Notes: generated by a model from the sequence alone, not told the origin. A stretch of DNA of 64,000 nt from Demequina capsici (GCF_032102965.1 NZ_CP134880.1:2790001-2854000), one strand, 5' to 3'; counted from the first letter of the stretch, positions 37,917-47,070 are shown. Numbers and translations: made by a program.

Positions 37917-38449
37917 GGCACCGTCACCGTGACAGGCGCACTCGCGCCCTCATAGCCGTCGGAACGGTACGAGAGGACCACCTTCCAGTCGCCTGATCCC
38001 AGCTGCGCGGTGTCGATGGAGAGGCCTTCACCGCAATCGGTGCTCGCCGCAGACGGGGTCCCCAGGCCGCTCGCCGAAGCGGACCGGTCGCCGCGAGTCG
38101 CCGTGATCGTGCAGTATCCGCCCTCCTCGACGACATCCTGCACGAAACCCGCGGCGGTCAGCTCACCGTTGGTGACTCCGTACCGGGTCAGCGCCACCAC
38201 GGCCGAGACGCGACCGCTCCCCGCCGTCGCCGTCGGTGTCGGCGCCGCGGAGTCCGTGGCGACGCCGTCCGATGACGGGGTGGCGCTCGGGGACTCCGAC
38301 GGCGTCGATGACGTGCTCGTCGATGGGGTGGAGCTGGCGGTCGCCGACGTCGTAGGCGTGGTGCTCGGTTCCGGCGTGTCGCCGGTGCAGCCCGACAGCG
38401 CGAACGACGCTGCGGCCACGGCGACGAGAAGTCCGTGCTTGGCGTTCAT
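37913..38449 (-). CDS. Secreted lipoprotein with Ser/Thr-rich linker
   Basis: 178 aa. The signal peptide ends in the lipobox ALSGC (Cys21), so the mature protein should be lipid-anchored. A Ser/Thr/Pro-rich stretch of about 60 residues (STTPTTSATASSTPSTS and similar) follows, then a small beta-type domain of about 90 residues with two cysteines (GGYCTITATRG and STDCGEGLS) likely forming a disulfide. No family recognised. GAGGAGA precedes the ATG at 38449. First gene of the lipoprotein, LGFP/FG-GAP and BNR_4 operon. Confidence 0.78.
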   Translation of the reverse strand: MNAKHGLLVAVAAASFALSGCTGDTPEPSTTPTTSATASSTPSTSTSSTPSESPSATPSSDGVATDSAAPTPTATAGSGRVSAVVALTRYGVTNGELTAAGFVQDVVEEGGYCTITATRGDRSASASGLGTPSAASTDCGEGLSIDTAQLGSGDWKVVLSYRSDGYEGASAPVTVTVP

Positions 38450-38632
38450 CGACTGTCTCCTCACGATGCTGGACTGGGCGCGTGCGCGCGACCCTGCCGC
38501 ACGTACGATCGCGGTCATCGTAGACACTGCGCGCGTCGTCACGGTGGGATCCACGCCGCGCAGCAGCCGGTTGTCGCCCATCTCACACGAATCGGACGCG
38601 AGCCCGCCGCGACCGTGGGCGCTCCCCCGCGA

Positions 38633-39448
38633 TCAGCTCGTGAAGCGCGACCGGTACGCCACGCGCCGCACGCCCTCGGGCACCAGGCGGTAGCCGCCGC
38701 GCACCGCGAGGTTCCTCACCTGCTGCGCCCGGGTGGTGAAGCCGATGCCGCGCAGCGCCTTCTGCAGCGCCACCTCGGAGCGCAGCAGCTCGAGCCCGCC
38801 GCGGCGGCCGTAGGCCCCGGAGTCGACCCGGTAGCCGAGCAGCGGCTGGGGCACGTTGTCGACGCGCGCGCCGGCGTGGATCATGCGGGCGAACAGCCAG
38901 TAGTCCTCCATGCGACCCATGGGCGCATACCCGCCGACGCCGGCCACGACCGACCGTCGGTAGACGACGGTGGGGTGGTTGAAGGGCTGATGGAAGCGGG
39001 CATACGACGGGATGGCGGCGCCGATGGGCGGGGTGCGGACGGCGCCGGGCGTGTCGAGCGATCCTTCGAACTCGACGAGTCCGGACCCGACCAGGTCCAG
39101 GCCGGCCTCGAGCGCGTCGATCTGCTGGGCGAACCGTTCTGGCATCGACAGGTCGTCGGCGTCCATGCGGGCCACGACGTCGTGCGTGGAGGCCGCGAGC
39201 CCGGCCTCGAGCGCGGCGGCGAGCCCGACGTTGCGCTCGAGCTCGACCACCCTCACGGGGACGGGCGCGGAGTCGCGCAGGGCGGACAGCTCGTCGGCGA
39301 TCTCCTCAGGCACGGGGCCGTCGCGCACGATCACGACCTCGGCGGGCGGCAGGGTCTGCTGCTCCACGGAGCTGTGGAACGCGGCGCGCAGGTGGGCCGC
39401 CTGATCGCCGGCGTACACCGGCAGGAGGAGCGTGAAGGGCGTGGTCAT
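38633..39448 (-). CDS. GT2 glycosyltransferase
   Basis: 271 aa. GT-A fold: TLLLPVYAGDQAAHLRAAF at the start, VIVRDGP, RNVGLAAALEAGLA, and the metal site ARMDADDLSMPERF. The C-terminal part contains HPTVVYRRSVV and GRMEDYWLFARM, which includes the acidic catalytic position. Soluble. It overlaps the upstream GlfT1-like gene by 4 nt (ATGA), so the two work as a pair on surface glycan assembly. Sugar donor unknown. Confidence 0.85.
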   Translation of the reverse strand: MTTPFTLLLPVYAGDQAAHLRAAFHSSVEQQTLPPAEVVIVRDGPVPEEIADELSALRDSAPVPVRVVELERNVGLAAALEAGLAASTHDVVARMDADDLSMPERFAQQIDALEAGLDLVGSGLVEFEGSLDTPGAVRTPPIGAAIPSYARFHQPFNHPTVVYRRSVVAGVGGYAPMGRMEDYWLFARMIHAGARVDNVPQPLLGYRVDSGAYGRRGGLELLRSEVALQKALRGIGFTTRAQQVRNLAVRGGYRLVPEGVRRVAYRSRFTS

Positions 39449-40398
39449 GGTCGTCCGGTCGGCTCGGCCGCCCTCACGGTGTCGGCGACGGAGCCCAGGT
39501 CTGCGAGCGCGTCGGCGTTCGGCTGCGGGTCGGTGCGCCAGCCGTCGCGCCAGCCGCGCGAGAAGGCGGCCCGCAGCACGTCGCGGCGCTCGGACGCGCG
39601 GATGGTGCGGATCCAGCGCCGCATGGTGGAGGCGCCGTAGAGGCACTTCTCGCCGGCGCTGAGCGAGCGGGACCGCCGCAGCATCCACAGCTTGTTGCGC
39701 ACCTCGTAGTAGAACCGTTCGCCGGGGTCCACGTCGGTGGCGCCGAACTTGGCGGTCTTGTGGACCACGACGCTGGCGGGGACGTACACGCCGTCGCGGT
39801 GCCGGAGGATGCGGGTGGAGTACTCGAAGTCGTCGTTCCAGATGAAGTAGTCGACCACCGGCAGGCCCTCAGCACGGACGGCCTCGGTGGACACGAGCAG
39901 GGACACGAACGACGCGGAGCGCACGGTCATGGCGGAGGCGGACGAGGCGCGCTCCTTGCGGGCGGACGATGCGAAGGGCCGCTCGCGCGGGGTGTTCATC
40001 GGGTGGTCGCGACCGTCGTGCCAGACGACGCGCGAGGCACCGAGCGCCGCGCCCGCCGCCTGCACCCCGGCCACGAGCTCGGCGAGCGCGGTGGGGGTGG
40101 GGATCGAGTCGTCGTCCATGATCCATACGTAGTCCGCGTCGAGCGTCTCCAGGGCCGTCGCGATGCCGACGGCGAACCCGCCTGCGCCACCGGTGTTGCG
40201 CGCGAGCGTCGTCACCGACGCCAGTGGCGCGAACGACGCGGCGACCTGGCCGGTGGCGTCGGTGGAGGCGTTGTCCACGACGACGATCCCCACAGGCGGC
40301 AGCGTCTGGTCGCGGATCGCCTCGAGCGACTCGCGGAGCAGGTCGGCCCGGTTGTAGGCGACCACCACTGCGGCGACGCGCGCGGCGGCGTCGGTCAT
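39445..40398 (-). CDS. GlfT1-like GT2 glycosyltransferase
   Basis: 317 aa. The N-terminal VVVAYNRADLLRESL, NTGGAGGFAVGI and WIMDDDSIPTPTAL, together with the later IWNDDFEYSTRILR, closely follow the pattern of GlfT1, which adds the first galactofuranose residues onto the lipid-linked linker. The C-terminal RNKLWMLRRSRSLSAGEK region is basic and helical. AGGGAG lies 6 nt before the ATG at 40398. The presence of glf and glfT2 12 kb away supports a galactofuranosyltransferase, but rhamnosyl or other transfer cannot be excluded. Confidence 0.78.
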   Translation of the reverse strand: MTDAAARVAAVVVAYNRADLLRESLEAIRDQTLPPVGIVVVDNASTDATGQVAASFAPLASVTTLARNTGGAGGFAVGIATALETLDADYVWIMDDDSIPTPTALAELVAGVQAAGAALGASRVVWHDGRDHPMNTPRERPFASSARKERASSASAMTVRSASFVSLLVSTEAVRAEGLPVVDYFIWNDDFEYSTRILRHRDGVYVPASVVVHKTAKFGATDVDPGERFYYEVRNKLWMLRRSRSLSAGEKCLYGASTMRRWIRTIRASERRDVLRAAFSRGWRDGWRTDPQPNADALADLGSVADTVRAAEPTGRP

Positions 40399-40481
40399 GT
40401 GAGCTCCCTGGAGGTCGTCGGAAAGGCGGCTACCAGGATACGGCCCCACATCGCTGCGGGGCGGTGTCGGGGAGAACGGGA

Positions 40482-41561
40482 TCAGGCCTTGTCGGGGTAG
40501 TCCGCGAGCGCGGCGATCAGCGCGTCGTTCTCCTCGGGCGAGCCGATGGTGATGCGGACCCCGTGGCCGACGAACGGACGCACCAGCACGGGGCGCGCAG
40601 CGCCTGCCATCGCGGCGGCGAGCGCCTCGGTGCCCTCACGGACGCCGAGCCACACGAAGTTCCCCTGCGCGTCGGGCACGGTCCAGCCCTGCTCGCGCAG
40701 CGCGTCGGCCACGCGGTGACGCTCGGCGACGATGATCTCCACGCGTTCCAGCAGCTCCTCCTTGGCGTCGAGCGAGGCGATGCCGGCGGCCTGCGCGACG
40801 CCGCTCACGGAGAACGGGGTGACGCAGGTGCGGACGTTGGCCGCGATCTCGTCGGACGCGACCGCGTAGCCCAGGCGGAGGCCCGCGAGGCCGTACGCCT
40901 TGGAGAAGGTGCGCAGCAGCACCAGGTTGGGGTGGCGGGTGAGCGCCTCGATGCCGTCCACCGTGTCGGCGTCGCGCACGAACTCGCCGTACGCCTCGTC
41001 GAGGACGACGAGCACGGTCTGCGGCACGGCCGCCATGAACTCCTCGAACTCGTCCAGGTGGATGGTGGGGCCGGTCGGGTTGTTCGGCGAGCACAGCATG
41101 ATGAGCTTGGTGCGCTCGTTGACGGCCGACGCCATGGCAGGGAGGTCGTGCCGCGACTCGGAGTCGAGCGGGACGGTCACGGGCGACGCGCCGACGAGCT
41201 GCGTGAGGATGGGGTACGCCTCGAAGCTGCGCCACGCGAACATGACCTCGTCGCCCAGGCCCGTGTACGCCTGCAGGATGTGACTCAGCACGGCGACCGA
41301 GCCGCCGCCGGTCACGACCTGCGCGGGTCGCACGCCGCAGTGCTTCGCGATCGCCTCGGTCACGTCCGACGCCATCATGTCCGGGTACCGATGCATCTCC
41401 CCGCTCGCCTGCTCGACGACGGACACGATGCTGGGCAGAGGGCCGTACGGCATCTCGTTGGAGGACAGCTTGATGGGCTCCGGGCCGTCCGCCGCGCCTC
41501 GGGCTCCAGGCACGTAGCGAGGAAGGGACGCGATCACGGGACGAGGCGCAGGAGTGGTCAT
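40482..41561 (-). CDS. pat: Aminotransferase Pat/HisC2 (aromatic or histidinol-phosphate)
   Basis: 359 aa, PLP-dependent fold type I. SSNEMPYGPLPSIV at the start, GGGSVAVLSHILQ, CSPNNPTGP, VLDEAYGEF, and the PLP lysine in FSKAYGLAGLRLGY; C-terminal RITIGSPEENDALI. It matches the actinobacterial Pat/HisC2 branch, which transaminates phenylpyruvate and related aromatic keto acids; a HisC role is the alternative. The ATG at 41561 has GGAGG only 2 nt upstream, which is short, but gives the expected N-terminus. In mycobacteria a homologue also lies near galactan genes. Confidence 0.88.
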   Translation of the reverse strand: MTTPAPRPVIASLPRYVPGARGAADGPEPIKLSSNEMPYGPLPSIVSVVEQASGEMHRYPDMMASDVTEAIAKHCGVRPAQVVTGGGSVAVLSHILQAYTGLGDEVMFAWRSFEAYPILTQLVGASPVTVPLDSESRHDLPAMASAVNERTKLIMLCSPNNPTGPTIHLDEFEEFMAAVPQTVLVVLDEAYGEFVRDADTVDGIEALTRHPNLVLLRTFSKAYGLAGLRLGYAVASDEIAANVRTCVTPFSVSGVAQAAGIASLDAKEELLERVEIIVAERHRVADALREQGWTVPDAQGNFVWLGVREGTEALAAAMAGAARPVLVRPFVGHGVRITIGSPEENDALIAALADYPDKA

Positions 41562-41642
41562 GGCCTCCAGGATGCCAGTTCGCGGCGGTCCGATGTCAAC
41601 GGGTCGGCCGCGCGGTCCCGCCCTCATGCCAGAATCGTCCGC

Positions 41643-42035
41643 ATGAAGTTCCTCCTCGAAGTCGCGATCACCGCCGTCGCAGTGTGGGTCGTCACCCTGC
41701 TGCCCCTGGACGTCACCGTGATCGGCGGTGAGGGGGACGAGTGGTGGCATCGCGCGCTGGTGTTCGCGTTTGTCGGCCTGGTGCTGACGCTGCTGAACAA
41801 GCTCGTGAAGCCGATCCTCGACGTGCTGGGACTGCCGATCAAGATCCTCACCCTGGGGCTGTTCGGCCTGGTGATCAGCTGGTTCATCCTGTGGCTCACG
41901 GCGTGGATCACCGAGCAGGTCGACTTCGCGACGCTGCAGATCGGCGACTTCTGGCTGAGCGTCGTGGCCGCGATCGTGATCGCGATCACCACGGCCGTGC
42001 TCAGCGCGATCGTCCCGGGCGCGAACCGGCGCTGA
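41643..42035 (+). CDS. Small four-helix membrane protein (mycobacteriophage-type holin superfamily IV)
   Basis: 130 aa with four hydrophobic segments. The segment TLLNKLVKPILDVLGLPIKI and the following TLGLFGLVISWFILWL are the signature of this widespread family of conserved bacterial membrane proteins (PF04020). In chromosomes it is not evidence of a prophage. Start ATG at 41643 without a ribosome site; CAGAAT about 9 nt upstream may be a -10 of a leaderless transcript. Function unknown. Confidence 0.82.
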   Translation: MKFLLEVAITAVAVWVVTLLPLDVTVIGGEGDEWWHRALVFAFVGLVLTLLNKLVKPILDVLGLPIKILTLGLFGLVISWFILWLTAWITEQVDFATLQIGDFWLSVVAAIVIAITTAVLSAIVPGANRR

Positions 42036-42190
42036 GCCTGCGCAGTGTCCGCGACGACGAGCCCGCGCTGCTGAGCCCACGCGGGTGAGCCTGCGCCGCG
42101 TCCGCGCCGCTGAGCCCACGCCGAGCCCGCGCTGCTGAACCCGCGCTGCTGAGCCCACGCCGCCGCGCCTGCCGCCCCGCGCGGCCCGTC
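42036..42190 (+). repeat. Imperfect GCTGAGCCCACGC-type repeats
   Basis: The 186 nt between the holin-type gene and purB is filled with degenerate copies of CTGAGCC(C/T)(A/G)CGC and GAGCCCGCGCTGCTGA. At least eight partial copies occur, not in a regular spacing. No gene or terminator is evident in it. It may arise by slippage. Confidence 0.5.
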
Positions 42191-42221
42191 CGGTGCGCGC
42201 GCCGCATGAAACAATGACGAC

Positions 42222-43631
42222 GTGAACGACTGGACCCGCCTCGCCGACATCACTCCCCCCATCGCCCTCGGGCCGCTCGACGGCCGCTACCGCGGCACGG
42301 TCGCCGGACTGGTGGACCACCTGTCGGAGCCTGCGCTGAACCGGATGCGCCTCCACGTGGAGGTGGAGTGGTTCATCCACCTGTGCGCCAAGGACGCGGT
42401 GCCGGGCGTGCGGCCGTTGACGGACGACGAGGTCGCGCTGCTGCGCGCGATCCCTGCCGGATTCGACGCTGCGGGCATCGCCGCGCATGCCGCGCACGAG
42501 CGCGTCACGATCCACGACGTGAAGGCCGTCGAGTACCTGATCAAGGACAGCATCAGGGGGACGTCGCTGGAGCCCTTGCAGGAGCTGGTGCACTTCGCGT
42601 GCACGTCGGAGGACATCAACAACCTCTCCTACGCCCTGATGGTGAAGGGCGCGGTCGAGCAGGAGTGGCTGCCCGCCGCGACCGCCCTGGTGGCGGACGT
42701 CGCGGAGCTGGCCCGCAAGGCCAAGGCCGTTCCGATGCTGTCCCGCACGCACGGCCAGACGGCCACGCCGACCACGCTGGGCAAGGAGTTCGCGGTGCTC
42801 GCCCACCGCCTGGGCCGCCAGCTGGAACGGATCGGCCGGCAGGAGTACCTGGGCAAGATCAATGGCGCGACGGGCACGTTCGGCGCGCACACGGCGGCGG
42901 TGCCCACCACGGACTGGATCGAGATCTCCCGCACTTTCGTGGAGCACCTGGGGCTCACGTGGAACCCGCTGACCACGCAGATCGAGAGCCACGACTGGCA
43001 GGCGGAGCTGTACGCCGACGTGGCGCGCTTCGGTCGGATCCTGCACAACCTCGCGACCGACGTGTGGACCTACGTGTCCCTTGGCTACTTCGCTCAGGCA
43101 GCCGCGAAGGGTTCGATCGGATCGTCCGCGATGCCTCACAAGATCAACCCGATCCGCTTCGAGAACGCCGAGGCGAACCTGGAGATCTCGGCGGCGCTGC
43201 TCGACACCCTCGCCGCCACCCTGGTGACGAGCCGCATGCAGCGCGACCTCACCGACTCGTCGTCGCAGCGCAACATCGGGCTCGCGTTCGGCCATTCGCT
43301 GCTGGCGATCGACAACGTACGGCGTGGCCTGACGACGCTGAGCGTGAACGAGGCGGCGCTGGCCGCCGACCTCGACTCGTCGTGGGAGGTGCTCGCCGAG
43401 CCGATCCAGTCGGCCATGCGCGCGGCCTCGATCGCGGGAGTGCCCGGCATGGAGAACCCGTACGAGCGGCTCAAGGACCTCACCCGCGGCCAGCAGATCG
43501 ACGCCCAGTCGATCCGGACGTTCGTGAGCGGCCTGGAACTCCCTGCGGAGACCGCGGAACGCCTCGCCTCCCTCACGCCGGGCGGCTACGTGGGCCTCGC
43601 CGAGACGCTGGTGGATCGCTTCCTGCGCTGA
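42222..43631 (+). CDS. purB: Adenylosuccinate lyase
   Basis: 469 aa, fumarase/aspartase superfamily. It splits SAICAR to AICAR and adenylosuccinate to AMP, both releasing fumarate (purine synthesis). The family signature GSSAMPHKINPIRFENAE is intact, with THGQTATPTTLGKE and the catalytic His segment present; the N-terminal LGPLDGRYRG matches the long E. coli-type PurB. The start is GTG at 42222; ACAATG about 11 nt upstream could serve as the -10 of a short-leader transcript. Cytoplasmic. Confidence 0.95.
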   Translation: MNDWTRLADITPPIALGPLDGRYRGTVAGLVDHLSEPALNRMRLHVEVEWFIHLCAKDAVPGVRPLTDDEVALLRAIPAGFDAAGIAAHAAHERVTIHDVKAVEYLIKDSIRGTSLEPLQELVHFACTSEDINNLSYALMVKGAVEQEWLPAATALVADVAELARKAKAVPMLSRTHGQTATPTTLGKEFAVLAHRLGRQLERIGRQEYLGKINGATGTFGAHTAAVPTTDWIEISRTFVEHLGLTWNPLTTQIESHDWQAELYADVARFGRILHNLATDVWTYVSLGYFAQAAAKGSIGSSAMPHKINPIRFENAEANLEISAALLDTLAATLVTSRMQRDLTDSSSQRNIGLAFGHSLLAIDNVRRGLTTLSVNEAALAADLDSSWEVLAEPIQSAMRAASIAGVPGMENPYERLKDLTRGQQIDAQSIRTFVSGLELPAETAERLASLTPGGYVGLAETLVDRFLR

Positions 43632-43709
43632 GGACCGCGGACCCGGTTCCGAGCACCGACACCGACACCGACACGGGCCCCGACACCGGCCCCTACGGAC
43701 AACTCTCCC

Positions 43710-43809
43710 TGGGTTCAAGTCGCCTGGTTTCAAGTCCCTGCGTTCAAGTCGCCTGCGTTCAAGTCCCCGCGTTGAAGGCGCCTGGGTTCAAGACCCCGCA
43801 TTCAACGCG
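43710..43809 (+). repeat. About 15-bp tandem repeats downstream of purB
   Basis: Six to seven degenerate copies of TGCGTTCAAGTCGCC stand head to tail between purB and the DUF222/HNH gene. Each copy keeps the core TTCAAG (TTGAAG in one). Just upstream, 43662-43690 has a run of GACACC repeats. Units are continuous without spacers, so this is not a CRISPR. No hairpin strong enough for a terminator was noted. Confidence 0.75.
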
Positions 43810-43811
43810 CA

Positions 43812-45287
43812 CTACGCCACAGGCAGCTGAACGTCCCCCGCGTCAAGCGCGGCGACTCCCCCGAGCTGCGGAGTACGGGCAGGATCCAGCGTGGGAGGCG
43901 GCCTGAAGCTCACCTGTCCACGCGTCACCTGGATCCCCCAGCCCTGTCGATGCACATCGTGGTGGCATCTGGTGCAGAGCATCACACCGTTCTCAAGATC
44001 AGATCTTCCGCCGTGTTCCCACCAGACGATGTGGTGCGCCTCGCAGTGCTCCGGTGGCGCGTGACATCTGGCGCACCCGCCGTCTCTCTCCAGCAGAGCT
44101 ACCCGCTGCGCTCGCGTGAACGTGCGCCGCTCGCGTCCGAGGTCGAGCACCTCGCCGTCGGCTCCCAGCACCTCGGGGATGATGCCTGCGTCGCCCGCGA
44201 GACGCCTCAGCTCTGCGACCGACACCGGCTGGTCGATCCCGTCGATCGAACCGAGCCCACGGATGGTGTCTGACTCGCACGCCGCGCCATCGGCGCCGGC
44301 GCTCGCAGCCGCATGCGTGCCTCCAGCGCCTTCGATCCCGGAACCGCCGCCGGTCGCGTCGATGAGGCGCAGGTCCGCGAGGCTCATGCGCACGACCAGG
44401 CTGGTGCGCACGCCGGACGCGGCAGTCTCGGAGCAGCCGAGGGCATGCCGCGCGAGCGTGAAGAGCGCATCCGCTCGCATCTGGCCCGGGGTGCGATGGT
44501 CGCCGTCCACGGCCTGTGGATGGCTCGCGACGCCGGAGGCGTCACTGCGGCCGACTCCGCCCTCATCTCTGCGCGACTGCAGCCGCATGTCCCGCGTGGT
44601 CAGCTGCTCGAGCACGGTGATGATCGGCGCCGCAGTGACGGAGTCGAGCCGACCCCGGAACGTCACCATGCCGTCGTGCTCCTGCTTCCACCACAGGAGA
44701 CGGTCCTCGAAGTTCCTCCGCTCCCGACGCTCGTGCTCGGCATGGTCGGCACGAGCGATGGCGCGCGTCACCATGCGTTGCACGTCGTGCGCCGACATGC
44801 CCATCGCGCGCTGGACGAGACGCCTCTCCAGCCTCTCTGCGACGCCAGGCTCCAGCCGTCCCTCCAACGAGTTGAGCCCCGTGACGATGATCCCTGAGGC
44901 ATCCACGGAGAGGTCGCCGGCGATCTGCGCGTGCGCCACCTGTGGGTATTTGGGTCGCTGCGCGTCAGGAAGCGGCGTGAACGCGTCTCCCGCGGCGATG
45001 GCACGCTTGGCGCCGCTCACCGACGCTCCCCTCACCTGGGAGATCATGCGGCCCGCGTTGCCGAAGCCCTCGCGGCGCGCGAGCCCACCTCCAGGCAGCG
45101 CCGGGTCCGAGCGTCGGGCGATCTCTCCGGCGATCCTCGAGCCGACGGCCCCCACGAGCCGCTCGAGCCTCGCGACGGCCGCATTCACCTCGAGCAGCTG
45201 ATCCTTGGTCAGACCGGAGACTTCCGAGGCCGCGAGCGCACGCACCCGCGTGCTCACCCGTTCGATCTCGTCGGCCCCGATCACCAT
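43812..45287 (-). CDS. DUF222/HNH endonuclease (13E12 family)
   Basis: 491 aa. The N-terminal 300 residues are the helical DUF222 domain (VARLERLVGAVGSRIAGEIA, RMISQVRGASVSGAKRAIAA). The C-terminal HNH nuclease motif is intact: CARCHAPPEHCEAHHIVWWEHGG...NGVMLCTRCHHDVH, with the zinc-binding cysteines and the HH-N-H active site. The family is multicopy and actinobacteria-specific; related genes carry the REP13E12 repeat of M. tuberculosis, and the role is unknown. Upstream the sequence TTGTCAGACCCCACTGATGG precedes the start. Confidence 0.88.
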   Translation of the reverse strand: MVIGADEIERVSTRVRALAASEVSGLTKDQLLEVNAAVARLERLVGAVGSRIAGEIARRSDPALPGGGLARREGFGNAGRMISQVRGASVSGAKRAIAAGDAFTPLPDAQRPKYPQVAHAQIAGDLSVDASGIIVTGLNSLEGRLEPGVAERLERRLVQRAMGMSAHDVQRMVTRAIARADHAEHERRERRNFEDRLLWWKQEHDGMVTFRGRLDSVTAAPIITVLEQLTTRDMRLQSRRDEGGVGRSDASGVASHPQAVDGDHRTPGQMRADALFTLARHALGCSETAASGVRTSLVVRMSLADLRLIDATGGGSGIEGAGGTHAAASAGADGAACESDTIRGLGSIDGIDQPVSVAELRRLAGDAGIIPEVLGADGEVLDLGRERRTFTRAQRVALLERDGGCARCHAPPEHCEAHHIVWWEHGGRSDLENGVMLCTRCHHDVHRQGWGIQVTRGQVSFRPPPTLDPARTPQLGGVAALDAGDVQLPVA

Positions 45288-45361
45288 GGGACCATTCCAT
45301 CAGTGGGGTCTGACAAATAGGAGAAACCGGACTCGCCCGTCTGGGGAGAGGCGCGCCGGCC

Positions 45362-46480
45362 TCACCCCGCCGAGCCCCCGACGTGGGCCGAGTAGGTCGT
45401 GCCCGGCGACACGTGCACGGCGTGAATGGTGTCGGGCGACACCGTGGATGGCGGCACCACCACCGACTCCACCGTCGCGGACGCGGACGGGGACACGGAC
45501 GGGAACGCAGAGGCGTACGCGGACGGGAACGCGGACGCGGACACGGACGGGGACACGGTCGCCGACCCGGACAGGCAGTACTGCGGCCCCACGATCAGCG
45601 CATCGACGGGCACAGTGGCGTCGTCCCCGATCTTCAGAGTCGCGGAGTCCCGGTCCCAGAGGATCTGAAAGACGGTGGCCCCCACCCAGTCGAAGGTGGC
45701 GTGGTGGTCGTCCCCCGCGTCGAACCGCTGCTGCGAGCCGTCGGGGAAGGTGACGGTGGCCTGCCCGTCATCGGTCACGGTGACCTCGAAGGCGCTGAGC
45801 CCGTTGGAGTTGTCCGTCACCGTCCACGTAGGCAGCTCGACGCCGTCCACGGACGACGCCGTGTACGAGTAGCCCCAGTACCGCACGGTGGGATCGTGCA
45901 GGTCCAACCCGTAGCTCGCTCGATGGACGGAGAACGTCATCTGGGAGTCGTCCCTGCCGTCGACAGACGTGGTCACCGCGACAGTGTCGTCGGTCCAGTC
46001 GAGCGAGACCACGGCACCTGTGCCCGAGGGGAACGTCACGTCCAGGTCCTGGCCGTTCTCCGTGGTGCCGTCGAGCAGGTGATCCTCGATCGGGATCGTG
46101 AGCGAGGAGCCGGGATCGGCGACCTCGGACAGCTCCATCGCGTCCTCGCTGACGGTGACCGCGAGAATGAGCCCATAGCCGCTGAGGAAGCTCCCGCCGC
46201 TGCCGGCGGGGTCCCACCAGTCCGGCAGGTTCACGGGCACGGGGAGGCAGGCGGGCAGGTCGGCGGGGCCGAACGCGTCATCACGGGCGGGGAGCGCCGC
46301 CAGGCTCAGCATCGCCACGGCTGCCACGCCCAGCGCGGAGAGGCCGCCGGCCTTCGCTCGCCGACGGCGACGCACCCGGGCTGCGATCCCTGAGCCATGC
46401 TGCTCCGCGAACGTCGACTCTCGGAATCGTGCGGCGTCGTCCTCGAAGACGCCGTGCAGCGTGTCCTCGATCCGATCCAT
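45362..46480 (-). CDS. Membrane-anchored extracytoplasmic protein coupled to a sigma factor
   Basis: 372 aa. A cytoplasmic N-terminus of about 40 residues with the basic run ARVRRRRRAKAG precedes one membrane helix (LSALGVAAVAMLSLAALP). About 220 residues of extracytoplasmic beta-rich sequence follow (repeated motifs such as DDGQATVTFPDGS), then a low-complexity Ser/Ala/Pro/Val tail (SVSASAFPSAYASAFPSVSP). The ATG overlaps the sigma-factor stop (TGATG), so it is probably the partner of that sigma factor: a regulator or its main target. No zinc-binding anti-sigma motif (HxxxCxxC) is visible. Family not recognised. Confidence 0.65.
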   Translation of the reverse strand: MDRIEDTLHGVFEDDAARFRESTFAEQHGSGIAARVRRRRRAKAGGLSALGVAAVAMLSLAALPARDDAFGPADLPACLPVPVNLPDWWDPAGSGGSFLSGYGLILAVTVSEDAMELSEVADPGSSLTIPIEDHLLDGTTENGQDLDVTFPSGTGAVVSLDWTDDTVAVTTSVDGRDDSQMTFSVHRASYGLDLHDPTVRYWGYSYTASSVDGVELPTWTVTDNSNGLSAFEVTVTDDGQATVTFPDGSQQRFDAGDDHHATFDWVGATVFQILWDRDSATLKIGDDATVPVDALIVGPQYCLSGSATVSPSVSASAFPSAYASAFPSVSPSASATVESVVVPPSTVSPDTIHAVHVSPGTTYSAHVGGSAG

Positions 46481-47031
46481 CACCGGCCTCCCTTCGCCGC
46501 GCGCACCGTCACCGGCACGGTCGAGGGCCCGCCGTCCCACTCCACGACCGTGCCGAGCACCACCGCCAGCCGGGCCGACGCGTCGTGCAGGTAGCGCTTG
46601 ACGCTGCCTTCGGCCAGGTGCAGGGCGTGCGCGATCTGCGGCACCGTCATGTCGTCGTAGAAGCGCAGCACGATGCACGCACGCTCCCTGGGCGGGAGGT
46701 CCGCGAGCGCGGCGCGCACGTCGAGCACCGCGGCACGATCGCCCTGGTCCGCCGGCGCGGCCGATCGGCGTGCGAGCCTCGACTGCGCCGCCTCACGCGA
46801 GCGACGTGACCGGTACCGGTCCACGAACACGCTGGGGATCGCATGCCTGACGTAGGCCTCGGCATGGTCCACGTCGGCGAAGGATCGTCCACGGGAGAAG
46901 GACCGCACCAGAGCGTCCTGCAGGACGTCCTCCGCCTCCGTGTCATCCCTGGTGAGCAGGCGCGCGTACGCGAGCAGACGCGGCGTGCGCTCACGCATCA
47001 CCTCGTAGAGCAACGGCTCCCACTGCGCCAC
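46480..47031 (-). CDS. RNA polymerase sigma factor, ECF/SigE-like
   Basis: 183 aa. Region 2: LYEVMRERTPRLLAYARLLT and EAEDVLQDALVRSF (the -10 binding helices). Region 4: LPPRERACIVLRFYDDMTVPQIA followed by HLAEGSVKRYLHDA, the helix-turn-helix for the -35. Regions 1.1 and 3 are absent, as in ECF sigma factors. Start GTG at 47031 with GGGGAG 6 nt upstream; the longer frame upstream only encodes 24-bp repeat DNA. Coupled to the membrane protein downstream. Confidence 0.88.
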   Translation of the reverse strand: MAQWEPLLYEVMRERTPRLLAYARLLTRDDTEAEDVLQDALVRSFSRGRSFADVDHAEAYVRHAIPSVFVDRYRSRRSREAAQSRLARRSAAPADQGDRAAVLDVRAALADLPPRERACIVLRFYDDMTVPQIAHALHLAEGSVKRYLHDASARLAVVLGTVVEWDGGPSTVPVTVRAAKGGR

Positions 47032-47070
47032 GTCGTGCTCCCCGCCCTGCGCGACCACCCCTGGCCGCAT

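Noticed and set aside
41643-42035. Prophage holin
   Set aside because: The family is a common chromosomal membrane protein; no other phage gene surrounds it.
41562-43733. Long upstream extension of the aminotransferase frame through the holin-type gene and purB
   Set aside because: The aminotransferase family begins at the ATG at 41561; the extension is antisense to purB and low in complexity.
43710-43809. CRISPR array
   Set aside because: Units are short (about 15 bp), degenerate and contiguous without spacers; no cas genes are nearby.
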